From Betaproteobacteria bacterium (GTDB lineage: Bacteria > Pseudomonadota > Gammaproteobacteria > Burkholderiales > SG8-39), in assembly GCA_947482825.1 (NCBI GenBank), contig CANKMT010000015.1, forward strand, positions 1 through 64,000: 64,000 nt of DNA, in the 5' to 3' direction. Positions 51,164-60,470 of this stretch are shown here, one piece after another. The position numbers and the translations under genes were made by a program. The number at the start of each line of letters is the position of its first letter. Position 1 is the stretch's first letter. The notes beneath the pieces were generated by a model, which saw nothing but the letters and a program-made list of their open reading frames with translations, was not told the DNA's origin and did no database searches.

Positions 51164-52627
51164 TCAAGCGCTTTCCGGCGGCTTCGCGTCGCGCGCGAAC
51201 ACGAGCGGGAACTCGGGCGTGTCGTAAGCGGTCATGGCGGCATAGTGCACGTCGGCGTCGGCCCTGAAAAGGTCCCGGGTGATCGCCTCCACGGTGCGCG
51301 GCACGGCGAACTTCATGGCGTTGATCGACGAGCCGCTCGGCCCGAAGCTGACCGTGGCGCCGAAATCGAACAAGTGGATCGCGGCCAGGTGCGGGGCGCG
51401 GCCGGGGGTGCGCTCGAGCAGTTCCTGCCCGGGGCCGAGGTAGGGATAGGCGGCCAGGCGCGGGTTCTCCTCGCCGGGCGGGGGCGTGTAACGGTCACGC
51501 CAGGTGGCTACTTCGGCAGCCCAGAACCCGAGCTCGGCGCGCAGCGACACATCCATCTCGAAGCCGGTGCCGCAGATAAGAAAGTCGGCTGCGTGCATCC
51601 CGGCAGGCGTGGTGATCCGAACGGTATCGCCGTCAACTCCAACGTCCTGCCATGGACTCGCGGTATGCAGCGAAAAATTGGCATGGCGCGTGACCCGGTT
51701 CCATGTTTCCACGGGCAGGGCTTCGCGAACCGACAAGAGGTAGTTCATGAAGCGCCAGCGGCGCGCGTCGTCGAGTGAACCGAAATGGCGCAGGAAACCG
51801 GGAAACGAAATCGCCTTGTACGGTTGGATGCGCTGCAACTCGGCGCGGCGGCAAAAGAGCGCCACCTGCGCGGCGCCGGCTTCGAGCGCCGTGGCCGCAT
51901 TATCGAAAGCCGAGGCTCCTGCGCCAAGCACCGCGACACGCTTGCCGGCGAGGGTAGCGAAGTCGATCGCCTCTGCCGCATGCGCGCGAAAACGCTTCGG
52001 CAGCGCGGCGACCGCTTCCGGCATCCACCAGCGGCCCGAGGACGCAATGCCCATCGCGAGCACGACTTTGCGCGCATGCAGCGTGCGCTCTGCACCGCCG
52101 GAGCGCACACGCGCTTCGATGCAGCCTTTGCCGGGAGACAGGGCGACCAGTTCGGTGTCGTTTTGCACCGGAAGGCGGAGCACGTCGCGCACCCACAGCA
52201 GGTAGTCGTGCCAGGTTTCCTTCGGGATCTTGTTGAATTCGGCAAACGCCTCGGCGCCGTGCTGCGCCTCGTACCAGGACTGGAACGTGAGGGAGGGCAG
52301 GGCGAGGTCCGGGCCGGTGACGGTCTTCCGGGTGCGCAGCGTCTGCATGCGCGCGAAAGTGCGCCACGGCCCTTCCTCGCCGCGCGGCGCGCGGTCGATC
52401 ACGAGGATGTTGTCGACCCGTTCGCGCAAGAGCAAGGCTGCGATCGCCTGTCCGCCCTGGCCCGCGCCGATCACGAGCACGTCGAGCACGCGCGCGCCGG
52501 AAGCGGTTCGCCGCTCGGGGACCCAGCGCGGTTCGGGATACTTGATGAGTTCGAGGTCGCGCCCGACGCGCTCGCCAAGGGCCGTCAATCCCACAGGCGG
52601 AAGGTCGGGCGAATCCGGCCGGCTCAC
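51164..52627 (-). CDS. FAD-dependent NAD(P)-binding monooxygenase-like protein
   Basis: A 487-residue flavoprotein with an FAD-binding motif GAGQGGQAIAALLL near residue 53 and a second dinucleotide motif GAGASAFDNA. The layout and phrases such as VLAMGIASSGRWWMPE recall flavin-containing monooxygenases, Baeyer-Villiger and N-hydroxylating enzymes. GTG 52627 is used as start; a TTG at 52654 overlaps the preceding gene by 26 bases. It lies between flavin reductase and desaturase genes. Activity unassigned. Confidence 0.82.
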   Translation of the reverse strand: MSRPDSPDLPPVGLTALGERVGRDLELIKYPEPRWVPERRTASGARVLDVLVIGAGQGGQAIAALLLRERVDNILVIDRAPRGEEGPWRTFARMQTLRTRKTVTGPDLALPSLTFQSWYEAQHGAEAFAEFNKIPKETWHDYLLWVRDVLRLPVQNDTELVALSPGKGCIEARVRSGGAERTLHARKVVLAMGIASSGRWWMPEAVAALPKRFRAHAAEAIDFATLAGKRVAVLGAGASAFDNAATALEAGAAQVALFCRRAELQRIQPYKAISFPGFLRHFGSLDDARRWRFMNYLLSVREALPVETWNRVTRHANFSLHTASPWQDVGVDGDTVRITTPAGMHAADFLICGTGFEMDVSLRAELGFWAAEVATWRDRYTPPPGEENPRLAAYPYLGPGQELLERTPGRAPHLAAIHLFDFGATVSFGPSGSSINAMKFAVPRTVEAITRDLFRADADVHYAAMTAYDTPEFPLVFARDAKPPESA

Positions 52628-52628
52628 T

Positions 52629-53252
52629 TCAGGCGTCCGGCGGCAGGCCCGCAATGCCGCCCGGCAGGTCGAAGCGCTGACGGGTGGTGCAATAGCGTCC
52701 CGCGAACAGGCGCCCGATCGGCCGGTAGGCGGTCTCGCTGATGCGCTTGGAGGCCGGGTCGATCACGCCCTCGCGTGCATGGACGACGAGGATCTCGCCG
52801 AACACGAACTCCCGCCCCGGGCCGATCTCCATCCGCTTCCAGACCCGGCACTCGAAGCTGGCCGCGGCTTCGGCGATGCGCGGATGCTTCACCACGGTGC
52901 AGGGCGCGGGCGTGAGCCCGGTCTTCTCGAATTCGCTTTCTTCCTCGGGATACTCGTAGCTGGACAGGTGCATCGCGTCCGCGGTGGACTCATCGACGAG
53001 ATTGACGACGTACTCGCCGGTGCGATGGATGTTCTTCAACGTGTGCTTGGTGAGGCCGTCGGAGCGCACGTTGAAACTGGTGACACAAAGCGGTGGTTCT
53101 TCGGACAGAACGTTGAAGAAGGAGAACGGTGCACAGTTGTTGACGCCAGCCTCGTTGACCGTGGAGATCCACGCGATCGGCCGCGGGATCACGAGGCCGA
53201 TCAGCAGCTTGTAGCGTTCGACCGGGTTGACGTCGGTGAGCCTGAGTTCCAT
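52629..53252 (-). CDS. Flavin reductase-like (DIM6/NTAB) protein
   Basis: A 207-residue FMN-binding split-barrel protein with RYKLLIGLVIPRPIAWISTV, NNCAPFSFFNVLSEEPPL and KHTLKNIHRTGEYVVNLV. Such proteins supply reduced flavin to two-component monooxygenases. It stands eight bases after the small ABM-domain gene and overlaps or touches the FAD monooxygenase gene. Together they look like an oxidation operon. Confidence 0.9.
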   Translation of the reverse strand: MELRLTDVNPVERYKLLIGLVIPRPIAWISTVNEAGVNNCAPFSFFNVLSEEPPLCVTSFNVRSDGLTKHTLKNIHRTGEYVVNLVDESTADAMHLSSYEYPEEESEFEKTGLTPAPCTVVKHPRIAEAAASFECRVWKRMEIGPGREFVFGEILVVHAREGVIDPASKRISETAYRPIGRLFAGRYCTTRQRFDLPGGIAGLPPDA

Positions 53253-53260
53253 CCGCGGTT

Positions 53261-53551
53261 TCAGTGCGAAACGCGCGTGAAGAACGTGCGCTCGCGCGCC
53301 GCGAGCATCGGCACCGCCTCGGCGAGGTAGGTCTTGAAGGGCTGGGTTCCCTGGTGCTCCTGGAAGGCGGCTTCGCTCTTGTAGACCTCGTAGAGCATGA
53401 GGCTGTCGGGGTCGCCGGGCTCGACGAGCACCTCGAACCTGAGGCACCCGGGCTCGGCGCGCGCAGCGGCCGCGTTGGCGGCCAGCTTTTCCATGAAGGC
53501 GGCGCGGGTTTCGGGTTTGGTGCGGATGCGCACGACAAGGGCGTAGCTCAT
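53261..53551 (-). CDS. Antibiotic biosynthesis monooxygenase (ABM) domain protein
   Basis: A 96-residue ferredoxin-like fold protein with YALVVRIRTKPETRAAFMEK, EPGCLRFEVLVEPGDPDSLM and LYEVYKSEAAFQEHQGTQPF. This is the YgiN/ABM family, cofactor-free quinol oxygenases or isomerases. It is first in the minus-strand operon with the flavin reductase and FAD monooxygenase. Confidence 0.9.
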   Translation of the reverse strand: MSYALVVRIRTKPETRAAFMEKLAANAAAARAEPGCLRFEVLVEPGDPDSLMLYEVYKSEAAFQEHQGTQPFKTYLAEAVPMLAARERTFFTRVSH

Positions 53552-53578
53552 GGGGACTTCCTTCTGGAGTGTTGCGGG

Positions 53579-54523
53579 CTAGTTGGCCGGCGTGACTTCG
53601 ACGCCGACCCGTTCCACGATCAGTTTGTAATGCTCCGGCCGGCGGTGCGCGGCGAGGTTGAACATCGTCTTCCTGAGGTTCTCGCCGTAGGCCATGTCCG
53701 CATTGTGGACGATGACTTCGTCTTCCTCTGAATTGGTCTTGGCGACGATCTCGCCGCCGGGCGACACGATCACGGAATGCCCGAACATGCGGAAGCCGTC
53801 CTCGAAGCCGCACTTGGCCACCTCCACCAGCCAGATCGCGTTCTGGAACGCCATGGCCTGCGCCATGATGAGGTGGTGGTGCACGCGCAGGGCCGGCGGC
53901 TCGGGGTAGTGCAGGTTCTCGCTCGGCGTATTGAACCCCAGCGTCACGATCTCGGCGCCCTGCAGGCCGAGCACGCGGAACGCCTCGGGCCAGCGCCGGT
54001 CGTTGCAGATCAGCATGCCGGCGATCATGTCCATGAAGCGGAAGGTTCGGAAACCGAGGTTGCCGACTTCGAAATACTTCTTCTCGAGATGCTGGAAGGC
54101 CGCGCCTTGCTTGTGGTCGGCATGGCCGGGCAGATGGATCTTGCGGTACTTCCCGACGATCTTGCCGTCGGGCGCGACGAGGATTGCGGTGTTGAATCGG
54201 CGGGTGCGTCCTTCCTCTTGCGTGAGCTCCCCATAACCAATGTAAAAGCCGATGCCATGCTTTTTCGCTTCATCGAACAGCGGCTGCGTCTCGGGCGAAG
54301 GCATGCTGGGCTCGAAAAATTTTCTTTCGGCTTCCGACTCGTCGTCGTACCAGTAACGCGGGAAGAAAGTGGTGAAGGCGAGTTCGGGGAACACCACGAA
54401 CTTCGCGCCGCGGCTGGCTGCCTCGCGCAGCATCTCGACCAGGCGCTTGACGGCGGAGGCACGGCTGTCGGCGAGGTTGATCGCGCCGAGTTGGGCGGCG
54501 GCGACACAGGTTTTTCTGCTCAT
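53579..54523 (-). CDS. N-carbamoyl-D-amino-acid hydrolase (nitrilase superfamily)
   Basis: A 314-residue enzyme with the Glu-Lys-Cys triad at E47 (VFPELAFTTF), K128 (GKYRKIHLPG) and C173 (GMLICNDRRWPE). The last motif and these positions agree with characterised D-carbamoylases (about 304 residues). It hydrolyses N-carbamoyl amino acids to amino acid, CO2 and ammonia. It follows the hydantoinase by ten bases on the same strand, the usual two-step hydantoin route. A ureidopropionase-type role is the alternative. Confidence 0.88.
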   Translation of the reverse strand: MSRKTCVAAAQLGAINLADSRASAVKRLVEMLREAASRGAKFVVFPELAFTTFFPRYWYDDESEAERKFFEPSMPSPETQPLFDEAKKHGIGFYIGYGELTQEEGRTRRFNTAILVAPDGKIVGKYRKIHLPGHADHKQGAAFQHLEKKYFEVGNLGFRTFRFMDMIAGMLICNDRRWPEAFRVLGLQGAEIVTLGFNTPSENLHYPEPPALRVHHHLIMAQAMAFQNAIWLVEVAKCGFEDGFRMFGHSVIVSPGGEIVAKTNSEEDEVIVHNADMAYGENLRKTMFNLAAHRRPEHYKLIVERVGVEVTPAN

Positions 54524-54533
54524 GGGAGGACTC

Positions 54534-56021
54534 TCAGGGTTTGAGTGGGGTGTTCCAGGCTGACAGCTGCGCCATCTCCGGGATCTGCCGGCCGAGCGGG
54601 CGCAACGGCTCGGAAGCCGCGCGCGGCAGGAAGCGTCCGCGTCCGCGCTCGGCCGCGAGCTTGCCGCCTTCGACGATGACATCGCCGCGCGACAACACCG
54701 TCACCGGCCAGCCGGTGAGTTCGCGCCCCTCGTAAGGTGTGTAGCCGGTGTTGTCGTGCACGAGATCCTTGGAGACCGTGACTTTCTTTTCGGGATCCCA
54801 GATCGCGATGTCTGCGTCCGAGCCCACCGCGATGGTGCCTTTCTGCGGATACAGCCCGTAAGTCTGCGCGTGGCGGGCGGAAGTGAGCGCGACGAACTCG
54901 TTGATCGAGATCCGGCCCGCCTTGTACCCGAATGTGAAGAGCAACGGCAGGCGCAGTTCGATCCCCGGCACACCGTTGGCCATTTCCTTGAAAGTCGTCT
55001 TGTCGCCGTTGGGAAGCTTGCCGCTCGCATCCATCTTGTAGGGCGCATGGTCGGACGAATACACGGTGAGCGTGCCGTCTTTGAGGCCCTGCCAGCACGC
55101 CTCCTGCGCCGCCTCGTCGCGCGGCGGCGGCGAGCAGCAGAACGCGGCGCCGAGCACGCCGGGCCGGTCGATGTCTTTTGCGGTCAGGAAGAGGTACTGG
55201 GGGCAGGTCTCGGCGAACACTTTGACGCCGCGTGCCTGCGCCTGGCGGATCGTTTCGATGCCTTCGACCGTCGACACGTGCACGATCAGGATCGGGCAGT
55301 CGACCACTTCGGCCAGGGTAATGATCCGGTTGATCGCCTCGGCTTCCGATGACCTCGTATGGCAGATCGCGTGGTAGCGCGGAGCGACGTTGCCCTGCTT
55401 GACCATCTTGCCGGCCAGCCACGAGATGATGCCGTGGTTCTCCGCATGCACCATCAGCAGCGCGCCGTCGCGCCGCGCGACCGACATCACGTCGAGGATC
55501 TGCTCATCCGACAATCGCATGCGGTCGTAGGTCATGAAGATCTTGAACGAGCGGATGCCCTGGCCGATCGCGGCGGGAAGGTCGGTGTCCAGTGTTTTGT
55601 CGTTGGGATTGGCGATGATCAAGTGGAAGCCGTAGTCGATCACCGCCTTTGCTTTCGCGCTCGCCGAATAGCTCGCGAGCACCTTGTCGAGTGCGTCTTC
55701 GCGATGCTGGGCGCAGAAAGGCATGATCGTGGTCGTGCCGCCGAACGCCGCGGAAACCGTGCCTGAGTAGAAGTCGTCGGCGCAGGGGATGCCGAACGAC
55801 GAGAGCTGCTCGATGTGCACGTGGCTGTCGATCCCGCCGGGGAGGACGAGCTTGCCGGCCGCGTCGATTACGCGCTTTCCGGAGAGGTCCTTGCCCAATG
55901 CGGCGACCTTGCCGCCGGTAATGCCTACGTCGGCCTGGAGGGTTTCGGTTGCGGTGGCGACGGTGCCGCCGCGGATGACCAGGTCGTGGGTGTTGCCTTG
56001 TTGCGGGGTGGGTGTGCTCAT
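54534..56021 (-). CDS. Dihydropyrimidinase / D-hydantoinase
   Basis: A 495-residue amidohydrolase with HxH at H67/H69 (GGIDSHVHIEQLSS), the carboxylated lysine K160 (RSFKIFMTYD), H192 (VHAEN), VHVST and the metal aspartate in SSDHAPY. This is the dihydropyrimidinase/hydantoinase family, opening cyclic ureides to N-carbamoyl acids. It lies beside the D-carbamoylase. Given the allantoin genes upstream, use on allantoin as an allantoinase is a possibility, since no other allantoinase is visible. Confidence 0.92.
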   Translation of the reverse strand: MSTPTPQQGNTHDLVIRGGTVATATETLQADVGITGGKVAALGKDLSGKRVIDAAGKLVLPGGIDSHVHIEQLSSFGIPCADDFYSGTVSAAFGGTTTIMPFCAQHREDALDKVLASYSASAKAKAVIDYGFHLIIANPNDKTLDTDLPAAIGQGIRSFKIFMTYDRMRLSDEQILDVMSVARRDGALLMVHAENHGIISWLAGKMVKQGNVAPRYHAICHTRSSEAEAINRIITLAEVVDCPILIVHVSTVEGIETIRQAQARGVKVFAETCPQYLFLTAKDIDRPGVLGAAFCCSPPPRDEAAQEACWQGLKDGTLTVYSSDHAPYKMDASGKLPNGDKTTFKEMANGVPGIELRLPLLFTFGYKAGRISINEFVALTSARHAQTYGLYPQKGTIAVGSDADIAIWDPEKKVTVSKDLVHDNTGYTPYEGRELTGWPVTVLSRGDVIVEGGKLAAERGRGRFLPRAASEPLRPLGRQIPEMAQLSAWNTPLKP

Positions 56022-56080
56022 TGGCCGATTATGGCGGCCGATGCGGGGACGTCAATAGGTGGATCGACCTTGCGGATTCG

Positions 56081-56581
56081 TTATGCCCGCACGAGGCTGA
56101 CCGGCCGTCCGAGGCGAAGCTCGTCGCAGTTGGGCAAGCGGTCGTCACCGCGATCGATCACGAGGAAAGCCTGACCGGCCTCGAGCGCGATCAGCGGCAT
56201 GTGCCAAACGCCGCGCGCATAGTTGACGCCTTGCGTCCCGTTGGTGACGAAGGCCCGCAGGTCTTCGGGCCGCACCGACTCGCCGGGCGGTGCGACGACC
56301 ACGACGAACGCGAAAGGAGCGAGCGGGATAAACGCCTGGCTGCCGATCGGATGCCGCTCGACGAGGTCGAATGTGTGCGGCAGCGAGGCCGCCTTCAGGG
56401 CCCGGGTGATCCCGACGCGGGTTCGGCCGGAAGCTACGTCCACTTTGGCGAGGTCATTGAAGCGCTCGAAGGTTCCGCCGTTCATGGCTTCGGCGGCGGC
56501 CGCGGCTGCATCGATCACATCGCCGAACGGCGCGAATTTTCCTGCGGTCAGGGGCTCGATCCGGAGGGTGAATGGCGCCAC
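56081..56581 (-). CDS. allA: Ureidoglycolate lyase
   Basis: A 166-residue protein of AllA type with FTLRIEPLTAGKFAPFGDVI, VERHPIGSQAFIPL, VNYARGVWHMPLIAL and a late FLVIDRGD. It cleaves (S)-ureidoglycolate to glyoxylate and urea. GTG 56581 is the start, eight bases after the allantoicase stop; earlier codons do not resemble the family. It is the last step of the ureide branch started by allantoicase. Confidence 0.92.
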   Translation of the reverse strand: MAPFTLRIEPLTAGKFAPFGDVIDAAAAAAEAMNGGTFERFNDLAKVDVASGRTRVGITRALKAASLPHTFDLVERHPIGSQAFIPLAPFAFVVVVAPPGESVRPEDLRAFVTNGTQGVNYARGVWHMPLIALEAGQAFLVIDRGDDRLPNCDELRLGRPVSLVRA

Positions 56582-56589
56582 GGCGGGTG

Positions 56590-57585
56590 TCAGCCCTTGG
56601 CGATGCGACCGTAAAGGCGCAATCGGGCGATTCCGCCGTCTGGAAAGATGCTGACCCGCAGGTGCGAGACCGGCCCCAGTGAGGCCAGTTCCGCGGTGAA
56701 GTAATGCTGCTTGTCGGCCTGGAGCTTGGTCTCCGCCAGCAGGAAAGGCCATCCGGCGCTTTGGGTGTCCAGCGCATCGGGTTTCTCGTCGGTCACCAGC
56801 GCGGCCTGGATCGCCGTGCGGTCCGGGTAGTTGCCCTTGAGGTGCCCGGTGTCGAACTCGACTTTCTCGATCGCGCCAGGATGGCCGAGCCTGATGATCA
56901 CCCAGTCGTTGCCCGGCACGCGCCGCCGCCGCGTGCCCCAGGTGTCACCCATGTTGACTGCACGTCCCGGGATGTTCATGCGATGCATGCTGCTGAAATG
57001 CTGGTCGTTGCAGGCTAGGGCGCGGCCGCCGTTCTCCAGCGCGAAAAGGTCGATCACCTGGCTGGGATCGCGCTTCGACCAGTCCGGCCGCACTTCGCCA
57101 AACACGCGCAGGCGTGCAATGCCGCCGTCCGGGTAGATGTTGAGCCGCAGGTGGGTGATCGTGCCGTCGTCTGCTATTGGGTAGCGGTGCTGCGAGTCGG
57201 GGTTCAGGCCGGTCTTCGGCAGCATCTCGCGCCAACCCGCGTTTTCGCCGGGGATGTCTTCATCGCTTACGCAGGCGTCGATCGAGGCGAACGGCGGATA
57301 GTTGCCGGTGAAAAAACGCGTGTCGATGTTGAACCCGCGCACCATGCCCGGAATACCGAGCTTGATGATGCAATGGTCGTGGCCGGGCCCGCGCTTGCGG
57401 CGGCTCTCCCAGCCGTCCATCCACTTGCCGTGGTCGTCGTACTTGCCCGGCACGAACACCGGTTCGGCAGGATCGATCAGGCGCTCCTTGGCCGCGAAGA
57501 ATTCGTCGTTCGCGTACACCACGCGCGTGCCGAGGCGCGGCTGCTCCAGGTTGACCCACTGGCTGAAAGGGTTGTCTTCGCTCAT
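56590..57585 (-). CDS. alc: Allantoicase
   Basis: A 331-residue allantoicase made of two related jelly-roll halves. Each contains an IxLG(I/H)PG stretch (IIKLGIPGMVRGFNIDTRFF and IIRLGHPGAIEKVEFDTGHL) and ends with a DGGIARLR motif. It hydrolyses allantoate to ureidoglycolate and urea. It precedes the ureidoglycolate lyase by eight bases and follows a Bug receptor gene, possibly its ureide uptake protein. Confidence 0.95.
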   Translation of the reverse strand: MSEDNPFSQWVNLEQPRLGTRVVYANDEFFAAKERLIDPAEPVFVPGKYDDHGKWMDGWESRRKRGPGHDHCIIKLGIPGMVRGFNIDTRFFTGNYPPFASIDACVSDEDIPGENAGWREMLPKTGLNPDSQHRYPIADDGTITHLRLNIYPDGGIARLRVFGEVRPDWSKRDPSQVIDLFALENGGRALACNDQHFSSMHRMNIPGRAVNMGDTWGTRRRRVPGNDWVIIRLGHPGAIEKVEFDTGHLKGNYPDRTAIQAALVTDEKPDALDTQSAGWPFLLAETKLQADKQHYFTAELASLGPVSHLRVSIFPDGGIARLRLYGRIAKG

Positions 57586-57598
57586 TGGTCGATGCGCA

Positions 57599-58561
57599 TC
57601 AGTCGAGGCTGATCTTTGCTTTGCGCACGGCCGCGGCGTATTTCAGGATGTCCGAGCGCCAGACGGTATTGAACTGCTCCGGGGTCATCGGCGGGGGCTC
57701 CAGGCCGCGCGAGATCATCAGCTCGCGCACGTCGGGCAGGTTGAGCACCTTGACGACCTCGGCGTTGATCCGGTTGACGATGTCCTTTGGCGTCGCCGAC
57801 GGCGCGAACAGGCCGAACCAGGCGAGCACCTCGAAGCCGGGCAGGGTCTCGTCGAGGGTAGGCACATCGGGCAGCACCGGGTCGCGCTTGAGCGAAGTCA
57901 CCGCGATCGGCTTGAGCCGGCCCGCCTTGATGTTCGGCACCGCGCCGGAGATGTTCTCGAACAGGACCTGCACTTCGCCGCCGATCACCGCCATCATTGC
58001 CGGCGCGCTGCCTTTGTACGGCACGTGCAGGAGGTCGATGCCGGCCGCGTCCTTGAACATTTCGCCGACAATGTTCAGCGAGGTGCCTTCGCCGGTCGAA
58101 GCGTACGCAAGCTTGCCGGGATAGAGCCTCGCGTAGGCGATCAGGTCCCTGACGTTCGACACCGGGACGGAAGGGTGGACCGCGACGAGGTTCGCGGTGC
58201 TGCCGAGCATCGTGATCGCGGTGAAGTCGCGCAGCACGTCGTAGGGCAGCTTCTTGAACACGCTGGGATTGATCGCGTGCGTGGAACTCGGCCCGAGCGA
58301 CAGCGTGTAGCCGTCGGGCGCGGCGGTTGCGACGAAGCGCGTGCCGATCTGGCCGTTGGCGCCCGGCTTGTTGTCGGCGATAGTTTTCCAGCCTGCCGTT
58401 TCGCCGAGCTTCTGGCCGACCAGGCGCGCGACGAAATCCGCGGTGCCGCCGGGCGGGAAGGGGTTCACGATCGTGATCGGCTTGGACGGGTAGGTTTGCG
58501 CTTGCGCAGTCGCGGCGCAGAAAGCGAGCAGGAGTGCCGCCACGCCGGTTGAAATTCGCAT
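57599..58561 (-). CDS. Bug-type (TctC-like) solute receptor
   Basis: A 320-residue periplasmic receptor with signal peptide (MRISTGVAALLLAFCAATAQ) and Bug start YPSKPITIVNPFPPGGTADF, then LPYDVLRDFTAITML, AYASTGEGTSLNIVGEMF and HVPYKGSAPAMMAVIGGEV. ATG 58561 is preferred because GAGGGAA is at a proper distance. It lies 13 bases upstream of the allantoicase gene on the same strand, so a ureide ligand is plausible. No TctAB genes in the window. Confidence 0.92.
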   Translation of the reverse strand: MRISTGVAALLLAFCAATAQAQTYPSKPITIVNPFPPGGTADFVARLVGQKLGETAGWKTIADNKPGANGQIGTRFVATAAPDGYTLSLGPSSTHAINPSVFKKLPYDVLRDFTAITMLGSTANLVAVHPSVPVSNVRDLIAYARLYPGKLAYASTGEGTSLNIVGEMFKDAAGIDLLHVPYKGSAPAMMAVIGGEVQVLFENISGAVPNIKAGRLKPIAVTSLKRDPVLPDVPTLDETLPGFEVLAWFGLFAPSATPKDIVNRINAEVVKVLNLPDVRELMISRGLEPPPMTPEQFNTVWRSDILKYAAAVRKAKISLD

Positions 58562-58687
58562 CAATGATTTCCCTCGGAACATCGGGGCATGGTGACGCCG
58601 CACCCCTATCGCGTCAAGCGCGCGCGATCGCAACTTCTCAGAGGGTCCTCGATTGACGCTCTCTTGCGCGCCACGTATCGTTCCGCG

Positions 58688-59365
58688 ATGGAAAAGATCC
58701 TTGTCGTCAACCCGAATTCCCTCGAGGAAATGACGCGTGACATCGACGCCGCCGTCGAGCCTCTGCGCATCTCGGGCGGGCCGCTGATCGAATGCGTAAC
58801 CGTTGCCGACGGCCCGCCGGGCATCGAGACCCAGCAGCAGATGGACGCTTCGATCGGCCCGCTGGTGGCTCTTGCGCGTGCGCGGGAGAAGGACTGCTCG
58901 GCCTTCGTGATCGCCTGCTATAGCGATCCCGGCATGCAGTCGATGCGGGAGGCGACGAAGAAGCCGGTGCTCGGGATCGCGGAGAGCGGCATCCTCACGG
59001 CGCTCACGCTGGGCCAGAGATTCGGTGTGATAGCAATGTCGCATCGCTCGCCGCCGCGGCAACTGCGCTATATCGGGGCCCTTGGCGTCACGTCACGACT
59101 GGCGCGCATCCTTCCTCTCGATCTTGGCGTGGCGGAACTGCTGGATGAAAAACGCACGTTCGGCCGCCTCGTGGAAGTCGGAAAGGCACTCCGAACCGAC
59201 CATGGCGCCGACGTTGTCGTCATGGCCTGCGCGGGCATGTCGCCGTACCGCAAGCGGCTGCAGGACGCGATCGGCGTTCCTGTTGTCGAGCCGACCCAGG
59301 CGGCGGTTGGCCTGGCGCTGGCACGCGTTCGGCTGAATTGGGAAGGCGTGCCGGCCCTCGATTGA
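58688..59365 (+). CDS. Asp/Glu/hydantoin (allantoin) racemase family protein
   Basis: A 225-residue racemase with the two catalytic cysteines C77 (FVIACYSDPG) and C181 (VVMACAGMSPY), at the spacing known for hydantoin and allantoin racemases. The VVNPNS start is also typical. It is divergent from the Bug-allantoicase operon, and its 3' end is ten bases from the convergent esterase. With a hydantoinase and allantoicase nearby, an allantoin or hydantoin racemase role fits; which one is unclear. Confidence 0.85.
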   Translation: MEKILVVNPNSLEEMTRDIDAAVEPLRISGGPLIECVTVADGPPGIETQQQMDASIGPLVALARAREKDCSAFVIACYSDPGMQSMREATKKPVLGIAESGILTALTLGQRFGVIAMSHRSPPRQLRYIGALGVTSRLARILPLDLGVAELLDEKRTFGRLVEVGKALRTDHGADVVVMACAGMSPYRKRLQDAIGVPVVEPTQAAVGLALARVRLNWEGVPALD

Positions 59366-59375
59366 CGCGGCCTGG

Positions 59376-60374
59376 CTAGGGTCTGGTCATTGCTCCCGGG
59401 CCGTAACCCGAATTCTCGACCATGAACCGCAGGATTTCGCGACCGAGCACTTCTTCTCCCGTATTGAAGTGCATGGCCATCGAGCTGTGGTTGTGCAGTG
59501 CCATGCGCAGGAACCGCGGCGCCTTGCGGTTCTTCATCGCCACGCGCCAGAAAAATTCGGCACCGTAGAGATCGAGCAGCGGATTCTCGAATTCGGCGAT
59601 CGCGAGCATGACCGGGTGCCGGCAGAGGTGGGCATGGGTCACCGGCGAGCGGACTTCGTACAGCGACTCGTCTTCCCCGAAGTACGCTCGCACACCGCGC
59701 GCGTTCGGGTTCTCGGGCGAAGCGTCAATGCGCAGGCGCCCGCTGATGAGGACCATCCCGCAGAGTTCGGCCCCTGGTTTGGCCGCAATGTTCGGATCTA
59801 TCGCATAACCCGCGATGTGCGTCGCGCCGGCCGAATGGCCCACCAGGAAGACCTTCCCCGGGTCGCCGCCATGGCTTGCGGCATTCTGCTTGACCCACTC
59901 CACGGCTGCGGCAAGGTCTTCCGCGCCAGCCGGGAAAGGCGCCTCCGGGGCGAGCCGGTATTCGATGTTGATCCCGAGGCAGCCCTGGCGCGCGAACCAG
60001 TACGTGACATTGTCGTAAATGCCATCCGGTACGCTCTTGCTTCCGCGCAGGAAGGCGCCCCCATGCACGAACACCACGACCGGGGCTCGCTCGGCGCCGT
60101 CCGGGCGAAACACGTCGAGGCGGTGGCGCTCGTGCGGGCCGTAGGCGTGCTCCCGCGATACGGTGACGCCTTCTTTGGGCGAATTCGCGAGCAGCGGCGC
60201 ATAGGCGTCGAGCACCATGTCGCGGTATTTCTGGATGTCGGTGCCCCACTTCGGGCCGATTTCGGCCATCAGGGCCCGCTCCGCGTCCGGCAACGCGGCC
60301 ATGGGACGGTCACCGCTGTGCGAGGAAAGGAACCGGGTGATCCTGGCCCAGTCGGCCGGCAATGCTTCGCTCAT
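59376..60374 (-). CDS. Alpha/beta hydrolase (esterase/kynurenine-formamidase-like)
   Basis: A 332-residue hydrolase with HGGAFLRGSK (oxyanion), nucleophile elbow GHSAGATHIAG and a late catalytic His in ALHNHSSMAMHF. The HGGAF/GHSAG pair is that of the hormone-sensitive-lipase/BD-FAE group, related to the hydrolase half of the fusion at 30643-31962. It is divergent from a cupin gene, mirroring the fused domain combination. Substrate unknown. Confidence 0.88.
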   Translation of the reverse strand: MSEALPADWARITRFLSSHSGDRPMAALPDAERALMAEIGPKWGTDIQKYRDMVLDAYAPLLANSPKEGVTVSREHAYGPHERHRLDVFRPDGAERAPVVVFVHGGAFLRGSKSVPDGIYDNVTYWFARQGCLGINIEYRLAPEAPFPAGAEDLAAAVEWVKQNAASHGGDPGKVFLVGHSAGATHIAGYAIDPNIAAKPGAELCGMVLISGRLRIDASPENPNARGVRAYFGEDESLYEVRSPVTHAHLCRHPVMLAIAEFENPLLDLYGAEFFWRVAMKNRKAPRFLRMALHNHSSMAMHFNTGEEVLGREILRFMVENSGYGPGAMTRP

Positions 60375-60470
60375 CGTTTCTTCATCTCCGTTGTTTCGAC
60401 AGACGGCACAGGGGACTTTGATCGTTGCGATAGTATAGGTGCACACCCAACACGCACAGGGGAGCACGCA

